From the NCBI GenBank assembly GCA_035940575.1, contig DASZER010000033.1:1-64000 (forward strand): a DNA stretch of 64,000 bases. The letters are read 5' to 3'. Both the position numbers and the translations under genes were made by a program. Numbering within the stretch: position 1 is the stretch's first letter; each line of letters opens with the position of its first letter. This stretch comes from BP-191 sp035940575. Its GTDB lineage: Bacteria; Actinomycetota; Actinomycetes; BP-191. Shown piece after piece: positions 39,935 through 48,923 of the stretch. Below the pieces are notes generated by a model, which was given only the letters and a program-made list of their open reading frames with translations, ran no database searches and was not told the origin of the DNA.

Positions 39935-41152
39935 CTACTTGAAGGTGTCCGTCTTCTTCGCGACCCACTTCTTGCTGGCGTCGACCCCGTACACGGTCAG
40001 CACCTTGGTGGTCGTGTCGCCGAACGGGTCGAAGGCGACCTGGCCGGTGACGCCGGAGATCGAGACCTTCTGCGTCTCGTCGATGACGGCCTGGCGAACG
40101 GCCGCGTCGACCTTGTCCTTGCCCACGAGGGCCTTGGACAGCGCCTCGATGATCACGTTCGCGGCGTCGTAGGCGTAGGCTCCGTACGCCTCGTAGGGCT
40201 CCTTGTAGCCGGCCTTCGAGTACGCCTCGACGAACGCCTGCGCCGACGGCAGCTTGTCGGTCGGGGCGCCGACGGAGGTCGCGAGGTCGCTGACCACGCC
40301 ACCGTTGTCGATGAACTTCTGCGAGTAGATGCCGTCGCCGCCCATGAGCGGGCCCTTGAAGCCGGCGTCGTGGAGCTGCTTGGACAGCGGCGCGGCCTCG
40401 GGGAACTCGCCGCCGTAGTACACGGCGTCGGGCTTGGCGTTGACGATCTTCGTCACGATCGCGGAGAAGAGTTTGTCGCCCGGGTTGATCGTGTCGGTCA
40501 GGACGACGGTGCCGCCGCCCTTCTTGAACTCGGCGTCGACCGCGGTCGCGAGACCCTGGCCGTACGTCTTCTTGTCGTGGATGATCGCGAGCTTCTTGGC
40601 GCCGGTGCCGAGCAGGTACTGCGCGGCGAACGGGCCCTGCACGTCGTCCGTGGTGGCGACGCGGAAGTAGTTCGCGTAGACGCGCTGCTGGTTCGGCAGC
40701 TTGTCGCGGCCGGTCAGCTTCACGCCGGTGTTGGCGGGCGAGACCATGACGATCTTGCTCTGGTTGAGGACCGGGGCGACCTGCTCGGCGACGCTGGAGT
40801 TCAGCGTGCCGACCACGCCGGCGACGGCCTCGTCGGCCGCGAGGGCCGCCGCGACGGTCGCGCCGACGTTCGCGGTCGCGGTGTCGTCCTTGTCCGCGAG
40901 CTGGATCGTCCAGCCGGGGATCTTCTTGGCGTCGTTCGCCTGCTTGATGGCGAGGTCGACGCCGTTCTTGATGCCGAGACCGAGTGCCGAGAGGTCACCC
41001 GACAGCGGCGCGATGACACCGATCTTCACGACCTTGTTGTCGCCGCCGCCGTTCCCGCCCGGCGTCTCTTCCTTCTTGTCGCCGCAGGCGGCAAGTACGA
41101 GAGCGGACAGCACGACGGGTGCTGCGAGCTTGATGAGCCGGCGCTGTCGCAC
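39935..41152 (-). CDS. livK: Branched-chain amino acid-binding lipoprotein (LivK-type)
   Basis: Lipid-anchored periplasmic-binding-type receptor, 405 aa. The signal MRQRRLIKLA... ends in the lipobox LAAC (Cys23), followed by a Gly/Glu-rich linker. The binding domain has VVKIGVIAPLSGDLSALGLGIKNGVDLAIKQAND, the hinge VAGVVGTLNSSVAEQVAPVLNQSKIVMVSPA and the mid-domain KLAIIHDKKTYGQGLATAVDAEFKKGG typical of Leu/Ile/Val-binding proteins. GTG 41150-41152 follows GGAGGAGGGAG. A candidate -10 TAGGTT lies at 41210-41215, giving a leader of about 50 bases. Confidence 0.94.
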   Translation of the reverse strand: MRQRRLIKLAAPVVLSALVLAACGDKKEETPGGNGGGDNKVVKIGVIAPLSGDLSALGLGIKNGVDLAIKQANDAKKIPGWTIQLADKDDTATANVGATVAAALAADEAVAGVVGTLNSSVAEQVAPVLNQSKIVMVSPANTGVKLTGRDKLPNQQRVYANYFRVATTDDVQGPFAAQYLLGTGAKKLAIIHDKKTYGQGLATAVDAEFKKGGGTVVLTDTINPGDKLFSAIVTKIVNAKPDAVYYGGEFPEAAPLSKQLHDAGFKGPLMGGDGIYSQKFIDNGGVVSDLATSVGAPTDKLPSAQAFVEAYSKAGYKEPYEAYGAYAYDAANVIIEALSKALVGKDKVDAAVRQAVIDETQKVSISGVTGQVAFDPFGDTTTKVLTVYGVDASKKWVAKKTDTFK

Positions 41153-41310
41153 GCGGACTCCCTCCTCCGGAGATGCTGGTTCGGCCGACCCGTCCGTCGG
41201 CGCGGGGGAAACCTATCCCCAACAGGGGCAGGAACAGAAGCAGCGCGACCGTGGCCGCAACAATCCTGTGACCTGCGGCGACGGGCGTCCGGGGGCCTCC
41301 GGGGCGGCTC

Positions 41311-41904
41311 CTACGGCAGTTCGGTGCCCGACAGCACGCCCTCGGCGACCGCCCGCATCGTCGTGCGCCGGTTCATCGAGCCCCGCTGGATCCAGCGGAA
41401 CGCCTCCGGCTCGGTCATCCCGTGCTCGCTCATCAGCACGCCCTTCGCGCGCTCCACGGCCTTGCGCGCCTCGAGCCGCTCCTGGAGGTCGTCGACCTCC
41501 GCCTCGAGCCCGACCAGCTCGCTGTAGCGCGACAGCGCCATCTCGATCGTGGGCAGCAAGTCCTTCTTCTGGAACGGCTTCACGAGGTAGGCCATCGCGC
41601 CCGCCTCGCGGGCCTTCTCGACGAGGTCGCGCTGGCTGAACGCCGTCAGGATGACGACGGGCGCGATCCGCTTGCGCGCGATCTGCTCGGCCGCCGCGAT
41701 GCCGTCGAGGACCGGCATCTTCACGTCGAGGATCACCAGCTCGGGCCGCAGGTCCTCGGCCATGCGCACGGCCGTCTGGCCGTCGCCGGCCTCGCCGCAG
41801 ACGTCGTAGCCCTCCTCCTCGAGCATCTCGCGCAGGTCGAGGCGGATCAGGGCTTCGTCCTCGGCGATGAGGACGCGCCTGGCGGTCGGGTCGGGCTGCG
41901 TCAC
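41311..41904 (-). CDS. Response regulator with ANTAR RNA-binding domain (PdtaR-like)
   Basis: Two-component response regulator that acts on RNA rather than DNA, 197 aa. The receiver domain (residues about 10-125) has the acidic pocket RRVLIAEDEALIRLDLRE, the phospho-acceptor aspartate in LVILDVKMPVLDG, the conserved threonine in VVILTAFSQ and the lysine in AYLVKPFQKKDL. The C-terminal ANTAR domain is AVERAKGVLMSEHGMTEPEAFRWIQRGSMNRRTTMRAVAEGVL. It matches actinobacterial PdtaR (Rv1626-type) regulators. No cognate kinase is adjacent. GTG 41902-41904 lies 7 bases after TAGGGT without a ribosome-binding site, so it is leaderless. Confidence 0.93.
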   Translation of the reverse strand: MTQPDPTARRVLIAEDEALIRLDLREMLEEEGYDVCGEAGDGQTAVRMAEDLRPELVILDVKMPVLDGIAAAEQIARKRIAPVVILTAFSQRDLVEKAREAGAMAYLVKPFQKKDLLPTIEMALSRYSELVGLEAEVDDLQERLEARKAVERAKGVLMSEHGMTEPEAFRWIQRGSMNRRTTMRAVAEGVLSGTELP

Positions 41905-41911
41905 GGGCTCG

Positions 41912-41917
41912 ACCCTA
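41912..41917 (-). promoter_or_regulatory. Leaderless -10 element of the ANTAR regulator gene
   Basis: TAGGGT, then 7 bases, then GTG. The promoter lies 24 bp from the 5' end of the divergent tRNA gene. Confidence 0.5.
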
Positions 41918-41940
41918 CCGATACAGTCGGTCGTCGAGCG

Positions 41941-42020
41941 GCGGTGGCGGAATGGCATACGCGGAGGGCTCAAACCCCTCTGCCCGCAAGGGCTTGTGGG
42001 TTCGAATCCCACCCGCCGCA
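41941..42020 (+). tRNA. tRNA-Leu (anticodon CAA)
   Basis: The 80-base sequence folds as a class II tRNA. The acceptor is GCGGTGG pairing with CCGCCGC (one G-T pair) plus discriminator A at 42020. The anticodon stem GAGGG/CCCTC encloses loop CTCAAAC, giving anticodon CAA for the UUG codon. The long variable arm is TGCCCGCAAGGGCTT and the T arm is GTGGG TTCGAAT CCCAC. The CCA end is not encoded. Confidence 0.95.
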
Positions 42021-42124
42021 CTCCGTTCCCCGTCCCCGCGCCCGGGACCGCGGCGCGGCGTACGTCGGAGGGCGTAGGCGCGATCTACGACGCCAGGGCG
42101 ATGCGGCGGCGGCGTCGCGCCTCC

Positions 42125-42130
42125 TACGCT
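42125..42130 (+). promoter_or_regulatory. Leaderless -10 element of the histidine kinase gene
   Basis: TACGCT, then 7 bases, then GTG at 42138, with no ribosome-binding site. Confidence 0.45.
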
Positions 42131-42137
42131 GCGGTGC

Positions 42138-43277
42138 GTGCGCCGTTCCGTCTCCTCCACCGTGCCGCCGCTCGCCGCGGCGGCCGTCGTGACGGCGTTC
42201 CTCGTGCTGGTCACCCGGCACATCCCGCCCGCGCGCGGCGACGCGCGGCTGGACGCGCTCGGCTACGCCCTGTTCGTCGCGGCCGGCGCGTCGGTCGCGC
42301 TCGGCCGGTGGGTGCCGCGGCTGACGCTCGGCCTCGTCACCGTCGTCCTCGTCCTCTACGCCGTGCGGCACTACCCCGGCGGGCCGGTCTTCGCGACGGG
42401 GTGGGCCGCGCTGTTCACGCTGCGGCGGCGCACCGACAGGCGCACCGCGCTCGTCGGCGCCGCCGTGCTCTGCAACGTCCTCGTCGTCACGAGCCTCGCG
42501 GTCGACAGGGGCGTGTCCCCGGTGGCGCTCGTTTTCGTCGGGTGGTCCGCCGCGGCGGTGCTGCTCGCCGACGTGCTCGAGAGCCGCCGCTCGTACCTGC
42601 GCGACCTGGAGGAGCGCGCCCGCTTCCTCGAACGCACCCAGGAGGAGGAGGCGCGCAGGCGCGTCGCGGAGGAGCGCCTGCGGATCGCGCGCGACCTGCA
42701 CGACAGCGTCGCCCACGCGATGGCCACGATCAGCGTCCAGGCGGGCGCGGCCGCGCACGTCGTCGACCGCAGGCCCCAGGCTGCGAAGGAGGCGCTCGCG
42801 GCGATCAGCCGCGCGAGCGGCGAGGTGCTCGACGAGCTCGGCGCGATGCTCACGCTGCTGCGCGACGACGACGAGGGCGCCGAGCGCGCGCCGACGCCGG
42901 GCCTCGAGGCCGTGCCCGACCTCGTCGCGTCGAGCCGCGCCGCGGGCGTACGCGTCGCGGCGTCCGTCGCGGGGCCGCTCGGCGACGTACCCGCGGCGGT
43001 CGGGACGGCGGCGTACAGGATCGTGCAGGAGTCGCTGACCAACGTGCTGCGCCACGCGCCGGGCGCGGCTGCGTCGGTGGTCGTACGCGCCTCGCCGGGC
43101 GGCGCGCTGGACGTCGAGGTGGCCGACGACGGCACCGGCGCGGCGCCGGGCCCGGGCGGGACGGGGATGGGCGTGCGCGGGATGCGCGAGCGTGCGGAGG
43201 CGACCGGCGGGACGTTCGCGTGCGGGCCTCGCCCCGGCGGCGGCTACGCCGTGCGTGCGACGTGGGGGACGCGGTGA
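42138..43277 (+). CDS. Sensor histidine kinase (NarL-type, HisKA_3)
   Basis: Membrane sensor kinase of 379 aa. The N-terminal part has about five hydrophobic helices (residues roughly 9-28, 40-58, 66-80, 100-120 and 128-148) with no large extracellular domain. A coiled-coil linker (SRRSYLRDLEERARFLERTQEEEARRR) leads to the phospho-acceptor motif IARDLHDSVAHAMATISVQAG, with His near residue 191. The ATPase domain ends in VADDGTGAAPGPGGTGMGVRGMRERAEATGGTF. The architecture matches the DesK/LiaS-like group often paired with drug-efflux ABC genes, as here. It overlaps the response regulator by 4 bases. Confidence 0.93.
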   Translation: MRRSVSSTVPPLAAAAVVTAFLVLVTRHIPPARGDARLDALGYALFVAAGASVALGRWVPRLTLGLVTVVLVLYAVRHYPGGPVFATGWAALFTLRRRTDRRTALVGAAVLCNVLVVTSLAVDRGVSPVALVFVGWSAAAVLLADVLESRRSYLRDLEERARFLERTQEEEARRRVAEERLRIARDLHDSVAHAMATISVQAGAAAHVVDRRPQAAKEALAAISRASGEVLDELGAMLTLLRDDDEGAERAPTPGLEAVPDLVASSRAAGVRVAASVAGPLGDVPAAVGTAAYRIVQESLTNVLRHAPGAAASVVVRASPGGALDVEVADDGTGAAPGPGGTGMGVRGMRERAEATGGTFACGPRPGGGYAVRATWGTR

Positions 43278-43936
43278 TCCGGGTCGCGCTGGCCGACGAC
43301 CAGCCGCTGGTCCGCGCCGGGTTCCGGCTGCTGCTCGACGCCGAGGACGGCATCGAGGTCGTCGGCGAGGCCGGCGACGGCGAGGCGGCCGTCGCGCTCG
43401 TGCGCGACGTGCGCCCCGACGTCGTGCTGATGGACGTCCGGATGCCGGGCGTCGACGGCCTGGAGGCGACGCGGCTCATCGCCGGGGACCCCGACCTCGC
43501 GGACGTGCGCGTGCTGGTGCTGACGACGTTCGAGCTGGACGAGTACGTCTTCGAGGCGCTGCGGCTCGGCGCGAGCGGCTTCCTCGTCAAGCACACCCAG
43601 CCCGAGGACCTCGTGCGCGCGGTGCGGGAGGTCGCGGCGGGCGAGGCGTTGCTGTCGCCGAGCGTCACGCGGCGGCTGATCCGGGAGTTCGCGTCGCGGC
43701 CCGTCCGGCCCGACACGACGCCGCCGAGCATGGCGGTGCTGACCGAGCGCGAGCGCGAGATCGTCGCGCTCGTCGCGCACGGCCTGACGAACGACGAGAT
43801 CGCGGCCGAGCTCGTCCTCTCCCCCGCCACCGCGCGCACGCACGTGAGCCGCGCGATGGGAAAGCTCGGGGCGCGCGACCGCGCGCAGCTCGTCGTGTTC
43901 GCGTACCAGTCCGGCCTCGTACGCCCCTCGACGTAG
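43274..43936 (+). CDS. LuxR/NarL-family response regulator
   Basis: DNA-binding partner of the upstream kinase, 220 aa. The receiver has VIRVALADDQPLVRAGFRLLL, the phospho-aspartate in DVVLMDVRMPGVDGLEAT, the threonine in VLVLTTFELDEYVF and the lysine in GFLVKHTQPEDL. The C-terminal LuxR helix-turn-helix is LTEREREIVALVAHGLTNDEIAAELVLSPATARTHVSRAMGKLGARDRAQLV. It starts at GTG 43274 inside the kinase stop (GTGA). It probably controls the ABC exporter genes 60 bases downstream. Confidence 0.95.
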   Translation: MIRVALADDQPLVRAGFRLLLDAEDGIEVVGEAGDGEAAVALVRDVRPDVVLMDVRMPGVDGLEATRLIAGDPDLADVRVLVLTTFELDEYVFEALRLGASGFLVKHTQPEDLVRAVREVAAGEALLSPSVTRRLIREFASRPVRPDTTPPSMAVLTEREREIVALVAHGLTNDEIAAELVLSPATARTHVSRAMGKLGARDRAQLVVFAYQSGLVRPST

Positions 43937-43995
43937 CCGCAAGTGCCGCTCGCCGACGGACGACGGCGGCGGCGCGGGGCGGGACCGTGGAGGGC

Positions 43996-44927
<932 letters not shown>

Positions 44928-44931
<4 letters not shown>

Positions 44932-45722
44932 CCCGCGCGTACCGCGCCGAGCTGGTCAAGCTCCTGCGCCGCCGCGTCCTGCTCCTGACCGTGGTCGTCG
45001 CGGCGGCGTTCGCCGCGCTCGGAGCCTCGCTCGTGCTGGCCGCCGCGCAGCCCGCGTCCGCGCCGTCGGCGGTGCCGGGCCGCGTCGCCACCGTCGAGTC
45101 GCTGTCGCGCGCGGGCGGCGGGACCGAGGTGTTCAGGCTCGCGGTGTCGTTCGCGGGCGTGTTCGTGTTCGTGGTGTTCGTCGGCGCGATGGCGGCGGAG
45201 TTCGCGCGGGGGACGTTCCGCACGATGCTCCTGCGCGAGCCGCGCAGGGTCCGCCTGCTCGCGGGGAAGCTGGCGGCGCTGCTGACGTACGCCGCCGCCG
45301 CGCTCGCGCTCACGATGGCCGCGACGTGGCTCGTCGCGCTGCTCCGCGCGCCGTCCGTCGGCGTCGACACGGGGTCGTGGGCGTCGTTGGCCGCGCTCCG
45401 CGCGGCGGCGGGCGACCTCGGCGCGGTGCTGCTGTGGGTCACCGGCTACGCCGTCCTCGGCACCGCGCTCGCCGTGCTGCTGCGCTCCGTGCCCGTCGCG
45501 CTGGCCGTCGGCATCGCGTGGGCGGGGCCGTTCGAGCACCTGGTCCAGGACGCGTGGTCGCCGGCGTCGCGGACGTTCCCCGGGCTGCTGCTCGAGGCGT
45601 TCGTCGCGGGCGGCACCCCCGACGTCTCGGCGGGTCGCGCGCTCGCGACCGTGGGGACCTACGCCGCCGTCGCCGCCCTCGTCGCGGCGGTGGTCGTCTC
45701 CCGCAGGGACGTGGCCACGTGA
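44928..45722 (+). CDS. ABC-2-type exporter permease
   Basis: Membrane subunit of the exporter, 264 aa. It begins with a short cytoplasmic N-terminus (MTRAYRAELVKLLRRR, the conserved 'xExxKLxxRR' start of ABC-2 permeases) followed by about six hydrophobic helices (residues roughly 17-40, 67-90, 110-135, 155-180, 188-200 and 240-257). A charged loop, EFARGTFRTMLLREPRRVRLLAGKL, is the usual contact region for the ATPase. It starts at ATG 44928. Substrate is not predictable; BcrAB-like pairs export peptide antibiotics. Confidence 0.88.
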
Positions 45723-45782
45723 CCGATGACTTCCAGTCGCACCCGGCGTCTACCGTGGCGACCATCCGATCGGGAGGAAGCC

Positions 45783-46256
45783 ATGCCGCAGAAGATCACG
45801 CCGTGCCTCTGGTTCGACACGCAGGCCGAGGACGCCGCGTCGTTCTGGTGCTCGGTGTTCAAGAACTCGCACGTGAAGAACGTCGCCCGCTACACCGAGG
45901 CCGGGCCGGGCGAGCCGGGGTCGGCGATGGTCGTCGAGTTCGAGCTCGACGGGGTGCCTTTCACCGCCGTGAATGGCGGGCCGGAGTTCACGTTCGACGA
46001 GGCGGTGTCGTTCCAGATCGCCTGCGCCGACCAGGCCGAGGTCGACTACTACTGGGACGCGCTCACCGCCGACGGCGGCCAGGAGAGCCAGTGCGGGTGG
46101 CTCAAGGACAAGTTCGGCCTGTCGTGGCAGGTCGTCCCGACCCGGCTGCCTGAGCTGCTGGGCAACCCCGACACCGCGCTCGAGGTGTCGAAGGCGATGT
46201 TCCAGATGAAGAAGATCGACATCGCCGCGCTGGAGCGGGCGGCCGGGCTCGCCTGA
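45783..46256 (+). CDS. VOC family protein (PhnB / 3-demethylubiquinone methyltransferase-like)
   Basis: PhnB-type VOC protein of 157 aa. It begins QKITPCLWFDTQAEDAASFWCSVFKNS, the signature start of this group, followed by PGSAMVVEFELDGVPFTAVNGGPEFTFDEAVSFQIACADQAEVDYYWDAL and CGWLKDKFGLSWQVVP. Despite the family name no SAM motif is present, so methyltransferase activity is doubtful. The C-terminal MFQMKKIDIAALERA segment is typical. ATG 45783 follows GGGAGGAAG; a possible -10 TACCGT lies at 45751-45756. Confidence 0.88.
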   Translation: MPQKITPCLWFDTQAEDAASFWCSVFKNSHVKNVARYTEAGPGEPGSAMVVEFELDGVPFTAVNGGPEFTFDEAVSFQIACADQAEVDYYWDALTADGGQESQCGWLKDKFGLSWQVVPTRLPELLGNPDTALEVSKAMFQMKKIDIAALERAAGLA

Positions 46257-46279
46257 CGCCGGGAGTACGCTCCCGCGCC

Positions 46280-46471
46280 ATGCGACCCCTCGTGCTCCGC
46301 AGGGAGCCCCTCACCGAGCTCACCCCCGGCGACCTCGCCGCCGTCCAGGGCGCGAGCGTCCACTTCACGATCGACACGTTCCTGACGCAGATCTGCACGC
46401 TGGTGGCCACGGCGGTGCTCAACGCCACCAAGCAGGCCACCGGCGAGCTGACGCTCGTGGAGTGCGCGTAG
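46280..46471 (+). CDS. RiPP/lanthipeptide-precursor-like small peptide
   Basis: Short peptide of 63 aa. The first 24 residues (MRPLVLRREPLTELTPGDLAAVQGA) resemble leader peptides of actinobacterial lanthipeptide-type precursors, with the LxLRRExLTELTxxxLxxVxGA pattern and a Gly-Ala junction. The rest (SVHFTIDTF..., about 39 residues) has one serine, eight threonines and two cysteines (Cys39, Cys62), which could be modified. No dehydratase, cyclase, protease or transporter lies beside it, so any modification enzymes are elsewhere or the resemblance is incidental. A possible -10 TACGCT sits 8 bases before ATG. A strong hairpin follows the stop. Confidence 0.5.
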   Translation: MRPLVLRREPLTELTPGDLAAVQGASVHFTIDTFLTQICTLVATAVLNATKQATGELTLVECA

Positions 46472-46485
46472 TCCGATCGGGAAAG

Positions 46486-46517
46486 GCGCGCGAGCGGGCG
46501 AACCCGCGATCGCGCGC
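46486..46517 (+). terminator. Hairpin terminator after the RiPP-like gene
   Basis: An outer stem GCGCGCG/CGCGCGC (46486-46492, 46511-46517) and an inner stem GCGGG/CCCGC (46494-46498, 46503-46507) with a CGAA tetraloop, 15 bases after the stop codon. Confidence 0.6.
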
Positions 46518-46643
46518 GCGGCTCTCAAGGCACCCGGCCGAAGGAAGCCCCGGGGCACCGCGTCAAGGCAGGTGTCCCGGGCGGGCGACCCGGCAGGGGT
46601 GGTGCGAGGCCGCGCGATCTGAGGGGCTCCGTGCGGTCGGCCG

Positions 46644-46683
46644 GCCGCCCCTGCCGCCGCCCGGACGGGTGGCCGGGGGCGGC
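46644..46683 (-). terminator. Possible terminator after the six-cysteine peptide gene
   Basis: An 8-bp stem (46644-46651 with 46676-46683), about 40 bases past the stop of the minus-strand peptide gene. The long loop makes the call tentative. Confidence 0.35.
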
Positions 46684-46724
46684 GTGAGGGCATCGTGCGC
46701 CTCCCCCGGCCTCCGTCGTGCGCG

Positions 46725-46922
46725 TCAGCCCCCGAAGAAGCAGGGGACGACGGGCGAGTTCTCGGGCAGCAGGCAGATGGTGCAGACGTCTCCGGCGGCG
46801 ACGGTGTCGCAGATCTCGCCGCAGACGACCGGGCACTGCTGGCGCTCGACGGCCTGCGCGGCGCCGCCGGGGACGAGGAACGCTGCGGCCGTCGCGACCG
46901 CGATCAGGGCGTGCTTGACCAT
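46725..46922 (-). CDS. Small secreted six-cysteine peptide
   Basis: A 65-aa product with a signal peptide (residues 1-24, cleavage after AQA) and a mature part of about 41 residues with cysteines at 30, 34, 38, 47, 50 and 61. This gives a CxxxCxxxC plus CxxC pattern and a CFFGG end. I know no named family. ATG 46920-46922 follows GAAGGAG, 8 bases away. It lies 45 bases downstream of the sigma-factor gene on the same strand, so it is probably co-transcribed with it. Confidence 0.6.
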   Translation of the reverse strand: MVKHALIAVATAAAFLVPGGAAQAVERQQCPVVCGEICDTVAAGDVCTICLLPENSPVVPCFFGG

Positions 46923-46967
46923 GGGTGTAGCTCCTTCGCTCGACTTGGTGGGTGTGGTGAGGGGGTC

Positions 46968-47942
46968 TCAGTCGCCGCAGCCGACGTGCAGCTCGTACTG
47001 GCGGAACGGCCCGACGTAGCCGGCCGGCTGCGTGCGTACGGACGGTCCTTCGGTGCGGCAGGCGCGCATGTCGTCCTCGGTGAGGATCTTGCCGTCCTCG
47101 TCGCTGGCGAGCCGCACCTTCTTGTCGCCCTTGCCGACGTCGATGTTCATCGGCGACTGCGTCGGCTCAGGCCGGGGCGCGGGACGTTCCGCGCGGTACG
47201 TCACGCCCGTCGCCCTCGGCGCCGCGGCCACGGGGCGGGCAACGGCGGGCACGACGCCCGCCACCGTCACGCCCGGGGCGCCGGCGAGGCCGGCGACCGC
47301 CGGCGGCCGTGCCACCCGCGACGCCCTCGGCGCGCCGGCGTCGCCGCCGGGCCCGTGCGGGAGGAACGGCAACGCCACGGCCGTCACGAGCGCCATGCTC
47401 GCGGCGGGCAGCGCCGTCTCGATCGCCGGGCGCCGGCGCAGCGCCTCGGCAGCGGCGAAGACCAGCGCCAGCGCGCCCGCGAGCGCGTTGCGCATGGTGG
47501 AGCGCGCCCGGGACAGCGCGGACTCGACCGCCTTGTACGTCAGCGCGCGGCGGTGCGAGATCTGCGTCACCGACAGGCCGTCGGCCCGGTCGACGAGCAC
47601 CGCGCGCTGGTTGTCCGGCAGCCGGCGCAGCAGGTCGCGCAGCATTCCCGCGTCGGCGGCGGCGCAGGCGAGGTCCTCCGGGCTCGGCTCGTCGTCGAGG
47701 TCGAGGCGGCGGACGAGCCGCGTGCCCTTCTCGGCGTCGCGGTACACGTCCGCGCACAGCCGCAGGGTCACCGCGGTGAGGAACTGAGCGAGCCGCGCCG
47801 GGTCGAGGTCCTCGAACGTCGCGCACCGGAGCATGGCCTCGGAGGCCACGTCCTCGGCGTCCTCGCGAGTCGGCACCCGGCGCCGGGCAACCCGAACGAG
47901 CCGCTCTCTATGAGCGGCGATCTCCGGCCACGGAACGGCCAT
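46968..47942 (-). CDS. ECF-type sigma factor with C-terminal transmembrane and extracytoplasmic extension
   Basis: Sigma-70-family protein of 324 aa. Region 2 is about residues 10-75 (HRERLVRVARRRVPTREDAEDVASEAMLRCATFED) and region 4 about 98-152 (LLRRLPDNQRAVLVDRADGLSVTQISHRRALTYKAVESALSRARSTMRNAL, a helix-turn-helix). Beyond it a hydrophobic segment (about 174-196) predicts one membrane pass. Residues 197-324 then form a Pro/Ala-rich stalk and a small charged domain ending in HVGCGD. Such membrane-tethered sigma factors are uncommon; the extension may act as a built-in anti-sigma-like sensor. ATG 47940-47942 follows GGGGAGGG. No separate anti-sigma gene is adjacent. Confidence 0.78.
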   Translation of the reverse strand: MAVPWPEIAAHRERLVRVARRRVPTREDAEDVASEAMLRCATFEDLDPARLAQFLTAVTLRLCADVYRDAEKGTRLVRRLDLDDEPSPEDLACAAADAGMLRDLLRRLPDNQRAVLVDRADGLSVTQISHRRALTYKAVESALSRARSTMRNALAGALALVFAAAEALRRRPAIETALPAASMALVTAVALPFLPHGPGGDAGAPRASRVARPPAVAGLAGAPGVTVAGVVPAVARPVAAAPRATGVTYRAERPAPRPEPTQSPMNIDVGKGDKKVRLASDEDGKILTEDDMRACRTEGPSVRTQPAGYVGPFRQYELHVGCGD

Positions 47943-48083
47943 CAGCCCTCCCCGTACAGACGCGGTTCCCCCCGCGGTCTGTTTACGCCGAACGGCGCCG
48001 CATCCTTCGGTGGATTTCGGAGAAGTTTCCGCGCGCCGCCCGTTCCGTCTCCCGGATTCGACGGCGAGGGCCGAGCACCTGCG

Positions 48084-48923
48084 CTACCGGCGCCGCTCGC
48101 CTTCCTCCCACGCCCGCTGGCGGAGCTGCTCGGCGTGCAGCTCGGCGCGGTTCGCCCTCGTCCGCGCCTCCCGCACGCGCCCCGTCGCCTCGGCCAGCTC
48201 CTTCTTGAGCCGGGAGACCTCCTGCTCCGCGTCGTGCAGCTCCTTCGCGCGCGCCCTCGATTCGGCGACCGCGGCGTCGAGCTCCTTGCGCCACGACGCG
48301 TCGCGCGCCGGCCTCTCGGGCGCTGCCTTCCTCGCCGGCCGCTCCGCTCGCCTCTCCGCCCGCGCGGCGGGCTCCTTCGCCGCCGTCTCGGGCTTCGCCG
48401 GCTTGGCGGGCGCGGTCTTGCGCGGGGGCGGCGGCGTCCAGTCGCCGACGTCGCCGAAGCCGAACCCCGCAGCCGCGGCCGCGCGCTCCCGGTCGAGCCG
48501 CCCCGCGCGCAGCAGCTCCGCGACGTCCGGATCGACCGTGGCCGCCTCCAGCGTCGCCGACACCGCACCCGCCTGCGCGGGCGCGCGGTCGCCGAGCACG
48601 TCCGCGACGAGCGCGGTCACGGCCGCGATCGCCTCGCGGCGCTCGTTCGTCGCCGTACGCAGCGCCGTCGCGTCGCCGCGCAACGCCTTGTCCTGCGCCG
48701 CCCGCAGCCGCTCCCCCGCCGCCAGCACCGCGGCGACCTCGTCCTGGTGCGCCCGCGCGACGACGTTGAGCGCCCACGCCGGGACCGTCGGGCGCCGCAG
48801 CCTCGCGACCGCCGCCGCCTCGTCGCGCGCGCCCTCCTTGCGCAGCCGCCGCACGATCGCGTCGCGCGCCCCCACGAACTCGTCGGGGTCGAGCCCGTAG
48901 AGCGCGTCGACCTCGTCGGTCAC
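48084..48923 (-). CDS. Coiled-coil/Ala-Arg-rich protein of unknown function
   Basis: I recognise no characterised family. The 279-aa product has an alpha-helical N-terminal half (LYGLDPDEFVGARDAIVRRLRKEGARDEAAAVARLRRPTVPAWALNVVARAHQDEVAAVLAAGERLRAAQDKALRG), a lysine/alanine/proline linker (about residues 165-205), and a C-terminal coiled coil (SWRKELDAAVAESRARAKELHDAEQEVSRLKKELAEATGRVREARTRANRAELHAEQLRQRAWEEGE). Proteins with this N-terminal 'RRPTxPAWALNxxAR' motif are common in actinobacteria, without known function. It starts at GTG 48921-48923, overlapping the VIT-transporter stop by 4 bases. Confidence 0.7.
   Translation of the reverse strand: MTDEVDALYGLDPDEFVGARDAIVRRLRKEGARDEAAAVARLRRPTVPAWALNVVARAHQDEVAAVLAAGERLRAAQDKALRGDATALRTATNERREAIAAVTALVADVLGDRAPAQAGAVSATLEAATVDPDVAELLRAGRLDRERAAAAAGFGFGDVGDWTPPPPRKTAPAKPAKPETAAKEPAARAERRAERPARKAAPERPARDASWRKELDAAVAESRARAKELHDAEQEVSRLKKELAEATGRVREARTRANRAELHAEQLRQRAWEEGERRR

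Larger units (their letters stand above)
46472..46724. other. Gene-free GC-rich interval between convergent small peptide genes
   Basis: This 253-bp interval holds hairpins but no ORF with actinobacterial codon bias that I can support. The flanking genes converge on it. Confidence 0.5.

Noticed and set aside
45783..46256. 3-demethylubiquinone methyltransferase
   Set aside because: The family label is common for this VOC fold, but no SAM-binding motif is present.
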